NCBI GenBank assembly: GCA_936936565.1
Contig: CAKZIX010000123.1
Location: forward strand, 1 to 64,000
Direction: 5' to 3'
Source: an uncultured Nocardiaceae bacterium
Lineage (GTDB): Bacteria > Actinomycetota > Actinomycetes > Mycobacteriales > Mycobacteriaceae
DNA: 64,000 nucleotides
The translations under genes and the position numbers were made by a program. Within the stretch, counting starts at the first letter, position 1, and each line of letters opens with the position of its first letter. Positions 14,723-24,100 of the stretch are shown here, piece after piece. The notes beneath the pieces were generated by a model. The model had not been told where the DNA came from. It ran no database searches and was given only the letters and a program-made list of their open reading frames with translations.

Positions 14723-17362
14723 TCAGTGTGCGAGGTCGAGGCCGTACCCGGCTCGCTCTCGGTCCAGCCGCATTTCCGCCTTGAGTTTGCGAACGATGGG
14801 TTCGTAGAGCTTGCGCACCAGCGCGTCGATCTCGGTCGGCGAGTTCGGCGTGCTCGTCGTTGCGGGCGTTGCTGTTTCGACGGATGCCGTGGCGGGTGTC
14901 GCGACCGCAGTCGTCGTGACGGGCGGCGCTGGTTCCGCTTCGGTGCCCTGCTCCGGTGGCGCGGTCGTTGGGACACCGCCCGATTCGGCAGCGGTCGCCT
15001 GCTCGCGCTGCACCGAGGCGGTGAGCCGTCGGATCGCAAGCAGTTCCGACGACGGCCCCGACAAGCGCGGTGCGCGATCGCCGCCGGCGCCGGGCGACGC
15101 CGCGCTGCGTCGCAGCGACGGCGCGGCGGTCGAATTCCACTGCCCGGCACACGCATCCGCGTGCCCGAGGGTAGGGACCACGACATCGGTAGCCGATGCC
15201 GGCACGAGGACGCCACCGTCATCCGGAACGCCCGGACCGGATTGCGCGCTGGACGGATCTCGCTGCAGTATTGCGAGCGGAGTCGACGACCGATCATCCA
15301 GCGGCGCAAATTGCCATGCTACGGCGCGTTGTACGGTCGTACTACTCGGGAACCCAAATGTGGCAGCCGTGCCGCCCGGCCCGAATCCACTCGGCGGCGG
15401 CGAATACGTTGCTGCCCCGTCGATTTCGTTGGCGCCGGGGACGTCTGTCCCATCGAGCGCGCGCTGAATTCCACGATGCCCCAGTGCGCGCACACCGCCC
15501 GCTGACGGCGCGAACCCACCCGACAACAAATTAGTCTCCGCCCCAACGGAATTCCCGGTGGGTGGGATGTCGCTCGCGGCGAGTGCGCGCTGGATGCTGC
15601 GGTCTCCCAGCGGTGCAGTCGTCGGTTGTACAGCTGTATGTGGGCCGGCGGACGCCGCACCGGCGCGCGGAACGTCGGACGGCAACGTATCGTGCCGCGG
15701 CCCGGCGGACGCCGCATCGGCGCGCGCACCGTCGGACGGCAACGCATCGTGCCGCGGCCCGGCGGACGATGCATCAGCGCGCGCACCGGCGGAGGACAGC
15801 GCATCGTGCAACGGCCGGGCGGGCGGCGGCGCATATTGCCGCGGCCGGGCAGAGACCAGCGCATCGAGGCGCGGCTCGAATTGGGCCACGTACTGCACAG
15901 ATTCGACCAACCGTGACAGTCCGACGGCCGCGCTCGATGCGCCCGCAGGTGCGCCGTCGGGCGTTCGCTCGACGTTTCCCCCAACACCGAGGGCCCGCGG
16001 GATCCCCCGATCCCCAACCGTGCGCTGCACCGTGCGGAGGCCTTCGGGTGCGGCCGTCCCGTACGCCGGTTGATGTCCGGCCGACGCCTCCGACGGCCCG
16101 GGATACACAGTCAGCGTTGTCGTTTCGTCGGCGCCGACCGTGGGAACGATCGTGCGCTCGCTTGGCGAGCCGTGCGGATCGGTTTCCGAACAGTCGTCGC
16201 AATCGGGGCCGTGCGTCGCATCGTGCGAGCGTTGCAGTGCCGCCGAAACCTCGGACGCAGATTCGCGCGCACGTTGCAGCGTTGCCGACGCGAGAGTGGC
16301 CTCGCGCGCGTGTTGCAGCGCCGGCGAAGCCTCAGACGCAGCCTCCCGCGTGTGTGACAGCGCCGGCCAAGTCCCGGATGCGGTGCCGAGCGTGCGTTGC
16401 AGCGCTTGCGACGCCTCGGACGCGTCACCGCCGGACGTTGACCCGTCGGTCACCGTCGTGGCATCGGGTGCGGCAGGCCGCGACGGAACAGGCGCCGACT
16501 CCGTGCTCGTCGGCGCACCCGGTCGCGCGCCGCCGGTCCCCGCATCCGGCCCCGACAGGAGGCGCCACGGTTCTGCGGCTCGTTGGATGGCCTCGCCCGG
16601 CCCGTCGATCGGGGCCCCGAGACCGAGCCGCCGCGGCCGCGCGTTCGCCGTGCGCTGCAACGACTTTGCATCTGGAGAAGACGGTGTCCCGGAACTGTCC
16701 GGACTCGTCGCGGTCGCGATCTCGGCGCCGAGCGTGGTGCGCTGTACTGCCGCGTGCTCGTCGGGTTCCGCACCAAGAGTTCGTCGCTCTGCGGGCGTCT
16801 CACCTGCATCCGCACCCGGTGCCGCCGCCTCGCCACCGCCGTCCGACGCGTCGCCGCTCATCGGCGAATTGGACTCGGCCGCAATTGTTTCCGCCCCAGC
16901 GCCCGGCGCTACGGCAAGTTCGTTGCGATCCATTGGTGTGGAGACAGTTTCGATCGATGTCCCGGCGACCGCATCGAGCCGGCGCGCCGGCAGCTCGACG
17001 GCGTGCGCGGCGCTGGTGAACGTGGGCGCGACCGCGCGCGCCACGACGGGGTGCGCGGGCCGGGACGGCTCCGGCAGCTCGGCGTGGACGCGTTGTGCCA
17101 CAGCAGGTTCGGGGTGTGAGAGCCCGTACGCGATGCCGGTCGGCGCAGCCGCGCTGACGACGTGGCCGGGGGCGGACAGAAAGGACGGGTCCGTGTGGGT
17201 CACCAGGTGCGCCGGGAATCGCGCGGGACGGCTGACCAGCTCGGGCACGCCGAGCGCCCGTTGCAGCGGCGGGAGCGCCGGCCACTGGGCCGCGCGTGCG
17301 GCTCCCGGCGACACGACTGCGGGGGCGCTGCGGCGGCCGAATAGCTTGTTCCACAGTCCCAT
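14723..17362 (-). CDS. eCIS-associated [LIV]QR-repeat, low-complexity protein
   Basis: An 879-residue protein I cannot assign to a known function. It starts MGLWNKLFGRRSAP with a strong GGGAGGTGA site. Nearly all of it is disordered and rich in Ala, Ser, Pro, Thr and Gly. I count 13 [LIV]QR tripeptides, usually followed by Ala or Thr. A 19-residue tandem repeat (ARADASSAGPRHDALPSDG type) sits at about 510-565, and shorter ALQRARE-type repeats at about 335-390. The last 32 residues form a charged amphipathic helix (LVRKLYEPIVRKLKAEMRLDRERAG in outline), which I recall as conserved in actinobacterial eCIS loci and which is probably the docking part. It sits between DUF6760 and tube 2. Its composition argues against a tape-measure role. 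Confidence 0.75.
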   Translation of the reverse strand: MGLWNKLFGRRSAPAVVSPGAARAAQWPALPPLQRALGVPELVSRPARFPAHLVTHTDPSFLSAPGHVVSAAAPTGIAYGLSHPEPAVAQRVHAELPEPSRPAHPVVARAVAPTFTSAAHAVELPARRLDAVAGTSIETVSTPMDRNELAVAPGAGAETIAAESNSPMSGDASDGGGEAAAPGADAGETPAERRTLGAEPDEHAAVQRTTLGAEIATATSPDSSGTPSSPDAKSLQRTANARPRRLGLGAPIDGPGEAIQRAAEPWRLLSGPDAGTGGARPGAPTSTESAPVPSRPAAPDATTVTDGSTSGGDASEASQALQRTLGTASGTWPALSHTREAASEASPALQHAREATLASATLQRARESASEVSAALQRSHDATHGPDCDDCSETDPHGSPSERTIVPTVGADETTTLTVYPGPSEASAGHQPAYGTAAPEGLRTVQRTVGDRGIPRALGVGGNVERTPDGAPAGASSAAVGLSRLVESVQYVAQFEPRLDALVSARPRQYAPPPARPLHDALSSAGARADASSAGPRHDALPSDGARADAASAGPRHDTLPSDVPRAGAASAGPHTAVQPTTAPLGDRSIQRALAASDIPPTGNSVGAETNLLSGGFAPSAGGVRALGHRGIQRALDGTDVPGANEIDGAATYSPPPSGFGPGGTAATFGFPSSTTVQRAVAWQFAPLDDRSSTPLAILQRDPSSAQSGPGVPDDGGVLVPASATDVVVPTLGHADACAGQWNSTAAPSLRRSAASPGAGGDRAPRLSGPSSELLAIRRLTASVQREQATAAESGGVPTTAPPEQGTEAEPAPPVTTTAVATPATASVETATPATTSTPNSPTEIDALVRKLYEPIVRKLKAEMRLDRERAGYGLDLAH
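15664..15834 (-). repeat. 57-nt tandem repeat inside the [LIV]QR-repeat gene
   Basis: About three in-frame copies of a 57-nt unit can be read; GTCGGACGGCAACG recurs at 15674 and 15731, and a decayed version follows near 15788. The unit encodes 19 residues. First and second copies are nearly identical at DNA level, which suggests recent duplication. Confidence 0.75.
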
Positions 17363-17368
17363 TGCGAT

Positions 17369-17575
17369 TCACCTCCCCGGACGACGGGTGTTGATGCGAT
17401 CGATTTCGGTGACGAAGCGGACCCGGTCGCCATGCTCGAGGTCGAGCAGATCGTCGAGGCCCCAGTGGAAGTGGTAGGCGACGTACGAGACTTCCTCGAG
17501 CAACCGGTCGGCCCCGTACGTCGCTATTCCCCCAGGCGGCTGCCGGCGAGGTCGACGGTGAAGTCGTGGTTGCAT
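17369..17575 (-). CDS. DUF6760-type small eCIS protein
   Basis: A small protein with a block recognised from actinobacterial CIS loci: DRLLEEVSYVAYHFHW, a DLLDLEHGDR segment and RFVTEIDRIN. Its role in the particle is unknown; its fixed place beside the tube and assembly genes suggests an assembly factor. The start is uncertain. The ATG at 17575 gives 68 residues but overlaps the upstream gene by 52 nt with non-family residues. Homologues would begin near 17527, where the codon is ATA, overlapping the upstream TAG stop. GTG 17584 and TTG 17505 are other options. Confidence 0.75.
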   Translation of the reverse strand: MQPRLHRRPRRQPPGGIATYGADRLLEEVSYVAYHFHWGLDDLLDLEHGDRVRFVTEIDRINTRRPGR

Positions 17576-17964
17576 TGCGGGCACGTGACTGCCGCTCGGT
17601 TGTGACCTTCGGCGTTGATGCGCTTGTAAAGGTCTTGCAGGAACGCAAGATCCGAGGCGAACATGTCTTCGACGAGGCCCGCATGCACGTCGGTGATCGT
17701 GCCGATCTGGGTGACCACCCGGGCCAGCAACACCACCGACAGGTACGCGGGATTTTCCCGCACTCGGTCGTCACGCAGCGGAACCAGCTCGTCGCGGGCG
17801 GTGGCCAAACGCATCACGCCGCTGCGGTGCACGGTGCCGGAGTCGTCGACGTAGCCGCGGGGCAGCACGAACGGAAACTCGGTTCGCATGGCTCCGGGTG
17901 CGGGGTCGAAGGTGGCTGTTTCGCCCGAAGTAGCCAGCGACACAGCGGAGTTGACGCGTCGCAT
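17524..17964 (-). CDS. Phage tail assembly protein with C-terminal CxxC knuckle
   Basis: A 146-residue protein found next to the tube genes in CIS loci and usually labelled phage tail assembly protein, similar in role to T4 hub-assembly chaperones. Features are FPFVLPRGYVDDSGTVHRSG, LVPLRDDRVRENPAYLSVVLLARVV in outline, and a C-terminal TCPQCNHDF that could hold a metal with a partner. The ATG directly follows the tube 1 stop, so the two are coupled. It is likely not part of the finished particle, by analogy. Confidence 0.8.
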   Translation of the reverse strand: MRRVNSAVSLATSGETATFDPAPGAMRTEFPFVLPRGYVDDSGTVHRSGVMRLATARDELVPLRDDRVRENPAYLSVVLLARVVTQIGTITDVHAGLVEDMFASDLAFLQDLYKRINAEGHNRAAVTCPQCNHDFTVDLAGSRLGE

Positions 17965-18408
17965 TTACTCGACTTCCAAGTTCTCGTAGGTGACGACGAG
18001 CTTCTCGGTGAGCACACTCGTGTCGCCGGCTTTCAGCGAGCCGATTTCCAGCGACTTCGGCCACGCGTTGGTGAGCTTGTAGCGCTTCATCGCCTGACCC
18101 TCGTAGTCGTAGACGATGATTGCGCCGCCCTTGCGGGCGGCTCCCATCTTGCCGAAACGCGAATCCTTGACCCACTTTTCGAAGCTGTTGTCGCCGGTGA
18201 GCCCGCGCGTGAGCGTGACCTCGCCGGCCTTGAACCGGCCCGGCAGCTTCTTGATGACGTACTTGCCGTCGGCGGTGTTCTGCTTGAGCTCGATGACGTC
18301 CTGCTCCAGCTTGAGCCCACTGACTTCCGAAATCTGTTTGATGACAACACCGTCGATTTCCAGGCCGAAGGAGTGGCCGACCGAGGTGTCGAGGTCTGGC
18401 AGAGCCAT
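17965..18408 (-). CDS. Tail tube protein 1 (gp19-like, Afp1-like)
   Basis: A 147-residue main tube subunit. The sequence ALPDLDTSVGHSFGLEIDG, the SGLKLEQDVIEL strand and the TRGLTGDNSFEKWVKD block are classic for the gp19 inner-tube family. Hexamers of it would stack to form the tube driven out by the sheath. It follows the sheath gene by 14 nt and probably is the most highly translated tube gene. Confidence 0.95.
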   Translation of the reverse strand: MALPDLDTSVGHSFGLEIDGVVIKQISEVSGLKLEQDVIELKQNTADGKYVIKKLPGRFKAGEVTLTRGLTGDNSFEKWVKDSRFGKMGAARKGGAIIVYDYEGQAMKRYKLTNAWPKSLEIGSLKAGDTSVLTEKLVVTYENLEVE

Positions 18409-18422
18409 GGTGTCCTACTTTC

Positions 18423-19973
18423 CTATTCGTTGACGAGGCTGGTGCCGCCGGACATCTGGGCCAGCCGGAACACCACGAACTCCGCGGGTTTTACTGGGGC
18501 GATACCGATTTCGCAGACCACCTGGCCGGCGTCGATCTGCTCGGCGGGGTTGGTCTCGCGATCGCACTTGACGTAGAACGCCTCGTCGGGAGTGAGCCCG
18601 AACAGGGCGCCCTTGCGCCACTCGTTGACGAGGAACGCGCTGATCGTGCGGCGGATCCGCGCCCACAGCGCGTCGTCGTTGGGTTCGAAAACCACCCACT
18701 GGGTGCCGCCGAGGATCGACTCCTCCAAGTAGTTGAACAGCCGTCGCACGTTCAGGTAGCGCCAGGCCGGGTCGCTGGACAGCGTGCGTGCACCCCACAC
18801 CCGGACGCCACGTCCTGGGAACGCCCGAATGCAGTTCACGCCAATGGGGTTCAGCAGATCGTGCTCCGGCTTGGTGAGTTGCACCTCGAGTGCGAGGGCG
18901 CCGCGCACCACCTCGTTCGCAGGAGCCTTGTGTACGCCGCGGTTCTCGTCGCTGCGCGCCCAGATACCGGCGACGTGTCCGCTCGGCGGCATGAACCGAT
19001 TGGTGCCGGAGATCGGGTCGAACGCCTTCACCCAGGGGTAGTACAGCGCAGCGTACTTGGAGTCGAACCCCGCCTTCTCCATACGCCATTCCTTGACCTG
19101 TTGCGGGCCGAGGCCGGGCGGCGAGTCCAGGATGGCGACCCGGTCGCCCATCAGCTCGCAATGCGAAATCATGGCGTCTTGCACGGCTTTCACGCCCTCG
19201 AGGTCGATGGCACCGCGTTCGTAGGCGCTCATGAGATCGGGAACCGCGACCATCGTCACCTCGTCGACCGCCTCGAGCCCGGAGAATCCGGTGCGCGCAG
19301 CCACGTCGCCGACGTAGTCGTCCACGTCCACCCGGTCCGGCGTCGGCTTGGCGGCGGGCGGCAGGGCCAACGTGACGCTGCCGTAGTCGGGCCGGACAAG
19401 TGCGGCGCCGCCGGCGATTTCCTCCACCATGATGAGTTTCGACTGTTCGCGAACCGCCGCCACCACATTGTCTTTGCCGCGTTTGGTGGTGACCGGGCCG
19501 ATCGTCTCCTCGACCTTGGTGCCGCGCTTGACGACGATCTTGAACTGGTCGTCGGTAGCGGTATCCCCTTCGGCCGCAGCCACTTCCACGGTGATCTCCG
19601 GGCGCAGATCGCCGGGCACGAGCGCTGCGATGCGGTAGGGACCGACGGTTGCCTGCTTGGTGCCCGCGGGAAGTTCTTTGTGTCCCTTACCGTTTCCGTT
19701 GCCATTGCCGTCGAGCCCGACCCGGATCACGTAGCAGGCGCCGCCACCGTTGTTGAAGTACGCGAATACGGAGTGCGCCAGGTAGGCGCCGTCGACGAAT
19801 TCGCCGAAGTGCTGGGTGAATTGGCTCCAGTTGGTGACGAGCAACGGCTCGTTGAACGGCCCGCGTTGGGCGAATCCGACGAAGGCGGCGACCGCGGTGC
19901 CCACGCCTTCGATCGGGCGGGACCCGGCCTCCACCTCCTCGACGTACACGCCGGGCGATTGATAGGTGGGCAT
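18423..19973 (-). CDS. Contractile tail sheath protein (Afp2/3/4-like)
   Basis: A 516-residue sheath protein. The N-terminal linker PTYQSPGVYVEEVEAGSRPI and the AAFVGFAQRGP segment are diagnostic of eCIS sheaths. The C-terminal domain carries RRLFNYLEESI, TQWVVFEPND, LWARIRRTISAFL and GIAPVKPAEFVVF, the strand-exchange handshake region. Residues about 100-200 hold a Lys/Gly-rich insertion (GNGNGNGKG and following) exposed on the surface in homologues. The ATG at 19973 has GAGGAGG 5 nt upstream. Only one sheath gene is present, as in simple eCIS. Confidence 0.96.
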   Translation of the reverse strand: MPTYQSPGVYVEEVEAGSRPIEGVGTAVAAFVGFAQRGPFNEPLLVTNWSQFTQHFGEFVDGAYLAHSVFAYFNNGGGACYVIRVGLDGNGNGNGKGHKELPAGTKQATVGPYRIAALVPGDLRPEITVEVAAAEGDTATDDQFKIVVKRGTKVEETIGPVTTKRGKDNVVAAVREQSKLIMVEEIAGGAALVRPDYGSVTLALPPAAKPTPDRVDVDDYVGDVAARTGFSGLEAVDEVTMVAVPDLMSAYERGAIDLEGVKAVQDAMISHCELMGDRVAILDSPPGLGPQQVKEWRMEKAGFDSKYAALYYPWVKAFDPISGTNRFMPPSGHVAGIWARSDENRGVHKAPANEVVRGALALEVQLTKPEHDLLNPIGVNCIRAFPGRGVRVWGARTLSSDPAWRYLNVRRLFNYLEESILGGTQWVVFEPNDDALWARIRRTISAFLVNEWRKGALFGLTPDEAFYVKCDRETNPAEQIDAGQVVCEIGIAPVKPAEFVVFRLAQMSGGTSLVNE

Positions 19974-20375
19974 CACGCCTCCTCGAAGACGACATCTGGG
20001 TGCATGTCCAGAGTCGCCCCCGGGGAGCCGGTTCAGCAGTGCCCCGCGGCGCGCCGATCGGGAAGTGCGCCATGCACTTTCGGGCACCGGGCCGAACGGC
20101 CGCCGGGCACGGTCTGCGCAACGGGTGTAGCCGGCTGCTTCCGGTGGTGGCTATGCGAGTCTCGCGAAATGGGTGCCACTTCGTCGGATGGTAGTAGTCG
20201 TCGTCCACCATCACATCAGCCGCGACCTCGGGTCCCGCCCGTGAGTGGCGCTGTCGAGCACCACACGAGCTGTGAACTTCGATGGCGTGCGGCGTCGGTC
20301 GGTGCCGCCTCGAACACAACGTCAGCGGCGAACTGCGGTGCCGTACCCGCCCGGTCGTGGCGCCGAGGGATCGGG
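19974..20375. promoter_or_regulatory. Gap between FxsA and sheath: probable structural-operon promoter region
   Basis: These 402 nt hold no convincing gene on either strand. Every other gene boundary in the structural operon is overlapping or under 20 nt, so a promoter for sheath onward is likely here, but I cannot point to reliable -35 and -10 boxes. A GC-rich inverted region lies at about 20084-20115 (GGGCACCGGGCC facing GGCCGCCGGGCAC). Confidence 0.4.
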
Positions 20376-20852
20376 TTACGGCTCGATCACCAGCGGCCCC
20401 TGCGGACGGGGACGCGGGGTGCGGTCGACCACCACGTCGCCGTCGATCACCACTCCACCCCCGAATTTCAGGTAGCCGGACTCCGCAGCCGCAACGAACC
20501 GGCTGACTCGTCGAGCACCGAGGAGCAGTGCGAGCGGACGGATCACCATCCGCGTCGGCGGCAGCAACAGCAGCAGACCGACGACGGTGGTGACCAGACC
20601 CGGCACCACCATCAGCACCGCACCGATGCCGACCAGCAGCCCGTCGGTGACCGCGACACCTGCGGACCGGTCACCGTCGGCGGCCTGCCGAAGCCCGCTC
20701 AGCACACGCCGACCCTGTGAGCGCACCAGCAACAATCCGAGAATCGAACCGGCAAGCACGGCAAAGAACGTCCAGAAGAAGCCGATCGCAGTGACCGCGA
20801 GCACGAAAGCCGCGATCTCGACGATCACGTAAACGACGAACAGCTTGCCCAT
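20376..20852 (-). CDS. FxsA-family membrane protein
   Basis: A 158-residue FxsA homologue. It begins MGKLFVVYVIVEIAAFVLAV, with transmembrane segments at about 3-22, 26-44 and 66-100, and the family blocks LLVRSQGRR and GVAVTDGLLVGIGAVLMVVPG. FxsA proteins affect exclusion of phage T7 by F plasmids in E. coli; their role elsewhere is unclear. The start at 20852 is chosen from homology; the frame runs to 21113. It lies between effector and sheath genes with large gaps on both sides, so it may be an independent gene caught inside the locus or a membrane factor of it. Confidence 0.85.
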   Translation of the reverse strand: MGKLFVVYVIVEIAAFVLAVTAIGFFWTFFAVLAGSILGLLLVRSQGRRVLSGLRQAADGDRSAGVAVTDGLLVGIGAVLMVVPGLVTTVVGLLLLLPPTRMVIRPLALLLGARRVSRFVAAAESGYLKFGGGVVIDGDVVVDRTPRPRPQGPLVIEP

Positions 20853-21140
20853 GACTCGTCCAACGAACGAGCGCGCGATTTTGCTCCCGACGACACGAAG
20901 CTCCCGCGTCGAGCGCGTCCTTGTTGTCGTCGATCGACGCTCCGGAGCCACAACAACTACGCGCTCGAGGATGTCGACCTCCCCGAGCGTGGGGCTCAAC
21001 TGGTTGTCGAGCTGCGAGGACGGCGTGGCGCACGTTGCGGTCGAGCGAGGGTGGCCCCGTTCGATCCAACGCAGCGAGGGCCACCCTCGCGCATCGGCTC
21101 CGTCAGTCGACATCGGGACCGTCAGTCGACACCTCGACAG
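20853..21140. other. Gap between effector gene and FxsA, with short direct repeats
   Basis: These 288 nt contain no supported gene. At 21103-21145 three imperfect copies of GTCAGTCGACATCGGGACC follow one another with a period near 19 nt (core GTCAGTCGAC twice, then GTCAGTCGGC), partly inside the end of the effector frame. They may be a terminator-proximal or operator sequence; nothing firmer can be said. Confidence 0.4.
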
Positions 21141-24100
21141 TCAGTCGGCATCGGCGGCGGCACGCTGCTGCTCGATCAGGTTCAGCATGTGCGTTCGTTG
21201 CGCGTTGTATGCGCTGTCGATCTGGGCGTCTGTCGCCATCGGGGGCGCGCCGACACCGCGCGCGTCGCCGACAGTGAGCTGCTCGGCCTTTACTGCAGCC
21301 TTGGTTCGCTCACTGGCCTTGAAGGCCAAGGCGAGGAAGGTTGGAAGCACCCGACGGTCGAATTGGTCGCGTACGTAGTTCCGCCAGTCGTCCTTCTTCG
21401 TTCGTTTGTCGTCGGACGGTCGGCTCGATGCACCCTTCCGGAGGCGGTCGTCGTCACCACCGGCACGGAATCGGATCATCCCGACCACGTTGCGCATACG
21501 ACGGATGAGATCCTGGTCGATACTTGTCTTCGACGCAGCCGCCGCACGATAGATCATCACAGTCGTCTGGTCGTGATAGCCAGTGTCGACCTTCGCGACC
21601 TTGCGAGTGCGATCGAGCGACATCAAGGCCGCACGCAGCATCCCGTCGGGAATGACGTGCTCGGATTCCATCATCCACACCGGTACCCGCTTACCTTTGT
21701 CCTTGGGTCGCAAGCTAGCCAGTTTCGAGCTGTGCGGACCGACGTCACCGATGCCCGGCGCGTGCCGGCCCGGGCCCGACGCCGACATTGCCGCACGCAC
21801 CTTGGCAAGAAGCCTGCCCTGAAGCTCACGCGCTTTGTCGCGCAGACGCGCGGCGTCGCGCTCCAGCTTGTCGACACTCTCCGGCGTATCTGGCGCGTTG
21901 GCGTAGCTGGCGACGAGCGATGCGTATTCGTTCATGGTCGATGCGAATTCGGTGTGCAGTTTGTCGACCTCGGCATCACCCAAACTCGAGACCGGCTTGG
22001 GATCCGACGCGACGAACACAACCTGCGGCGCCTGCTTGCGTGTGAACAAGGTGTGCGACTCGCCTGCGACAGTGAAACGTTCCCGGAAGACCAGATGGCG
22101 CAGCCGCGTGTACAGCGCTTTGAGGCCACCCGACACGCCTGCGACGGCACCTTTGACCTTGGCCTTGCCCTTCTCCCAAACGGCCTTGACCTTCGCTTTC
22201 CCCTTCTCGTACAGAGCTTTTGCCTTCGCCTTCCCCTTGTCGTATGCCGACCTCGCCTTGTCCTTGACCCCCTTGACGAACTTCCCCGCCTTCGAGTTCT
22301 TCAGTTTCGTCATCAGCTTCTTGCCGTGCTTGACGGCCTTGGCGACCAGCCAGTCGACGGCCTTGCCGACGGGGCCGCGAACCTTCTCGAGCAGGCTCGC
22401 GATCTTGGCGCCGACGCCGCCGAGGCCCAACAGGCTGGCCAGGCCGCTGATCAGCATCGGCACGGCGCGGGCAAGCGTGTTTTCGATGAGCCCGGCGACG
22501 GCGCCGACGCCACCGTCCGCGATGGATTCGACGGAGTCGAGGACGGAGTCGGCGAACTGCTCGAGGCGCTCGGCGTTGTCGACGAACCACATGACGGCGT
22601 CGTAGATCATTTTGCAGGCCTTGACAAATGCCGCCGCCGGGTTCAGGAGGCTGATCAGCCAGGTGATGCCTGCGGTGATGATCTTGGTGATGACGAAGTC
22701 GCGGATCTGGCCCATCACCTGGTCTTTGAGGTCCGACAGCTTGCCGACGACCCATTTCCAGGCGCCCGGAAGCCCCTCGGTGACAATGGCTTTGATGAAG
22801 TCGACGCCGGTCTCGAGTTTGCCCATCACCGGTTCGCCGACCTGTTTCACGATCCGGCCACGCACCGAGGTCCAGGTCAGGCCGAACACCGACAGCAGCA
22901 GCCGGATCACCCCGCGCAGGTCGAACTTCTCCGGGATCTCGATGCCGGCGTCGGCGAGCGCGCCGAAAAGCCAACCCTGCAAGCCTTTTTTGAGATGCTC
23001 AACGATGTTACCCAGGAACTTCTGGATGCCTGCCTTGACCGCGTTGACGAAGTTCTCGAGGAACTTCATCGGATCCTTGATGATTTTGTCGACGGCATTG
23101 GCGGCGCGGGCGAGTACGCCGAGCAGCATGTCCTTGAGCTTCTTGATGGTGTCGACGGCGCCGGTGACGGCCGCGACCGCCTGACCGACGAGACCCTGGT
23201 TCTCGGCCTGCAGCTTCTTGATTTCCGCGTCGACGGCGTCCCGGGCTTCGCTGTACTTCTCGGCCAAATCGTCGACGAGCGCGTTTTGCTTCTCGTCGAC
23301 GGACTTCTCCAATTCGTCGAACTGCGAACCGATTTCGCCCGCCGCCTGACCGGCGATCTTCTGCAAGTTCGCGGGCTGTTCGACGACGAACTTCTGTACG
23401 TCGGCGCGGCCCTTGGCGACTCGGTCCTTCGCGCGGGTCAGCTCCTTGCCGATGAAGTCGGCGACGTCGTCGATGACGCCCGCCATCTTGGTCTCGTAGA
23501 CCTTCTTCGATTCGAGGAACAGGTTGTCGGCCTCCGGCGGCATCTTCAGGAACAGGTCCTTCAGCCACAGCGACGGACCGAGCGGGCCGGTGTAGCGACG
23601 AACCTTGTAGTCCCACATGCGTTTCTGATGGTCGGCGGTGAACGCCTCCTTGGCTTTGGCCTCCCCCGCCTCGAACCGTTTGGTCACTTCGGCGTCGATC
23701 CCGCCGAGGATGGTCTCGACCTCGGTCTTGGTGGCGTCGAAGATCTTCTTGATCTCACCGGCGATGCGTTTGCGCTCGTCCTCGTCCTTGGACTTGGTGG
23801 TCTGCTTGCCGGCCATTGCCTTCTGCAGCGCAGCACCTTTCGCGGAGGACATCGCCGCCAGTCCGGTCTTCGCGGAGGCATCGGCGTGCGCGGTGGCGGC
23901 GGCGAGTACCTGGCCTTCCTGCTGGCGTACCTGGGCCGGGCCGGCGGCGTCGTGCGCGGCGACCGCCTTCTTGGCGTCCAGGGCGTTGGTGAATTCGGGT
24001 TCGTTGGACTTGGCCAGCTGCTCGTCGGTGACCCCGGCCTCGGCCATCGTCGCGTTGCTTTGGCAGGTTCCGGCGCCGAGCCGAAGTTGTTCGGCGGGAG

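Noticed and set aside
19687..20319. Minus-strand frame covering the gap upstream of sheath
   Set aside because: It overlaps the sheath N-terminus in another frame and shows no domain, signal or ribosome-binding site.
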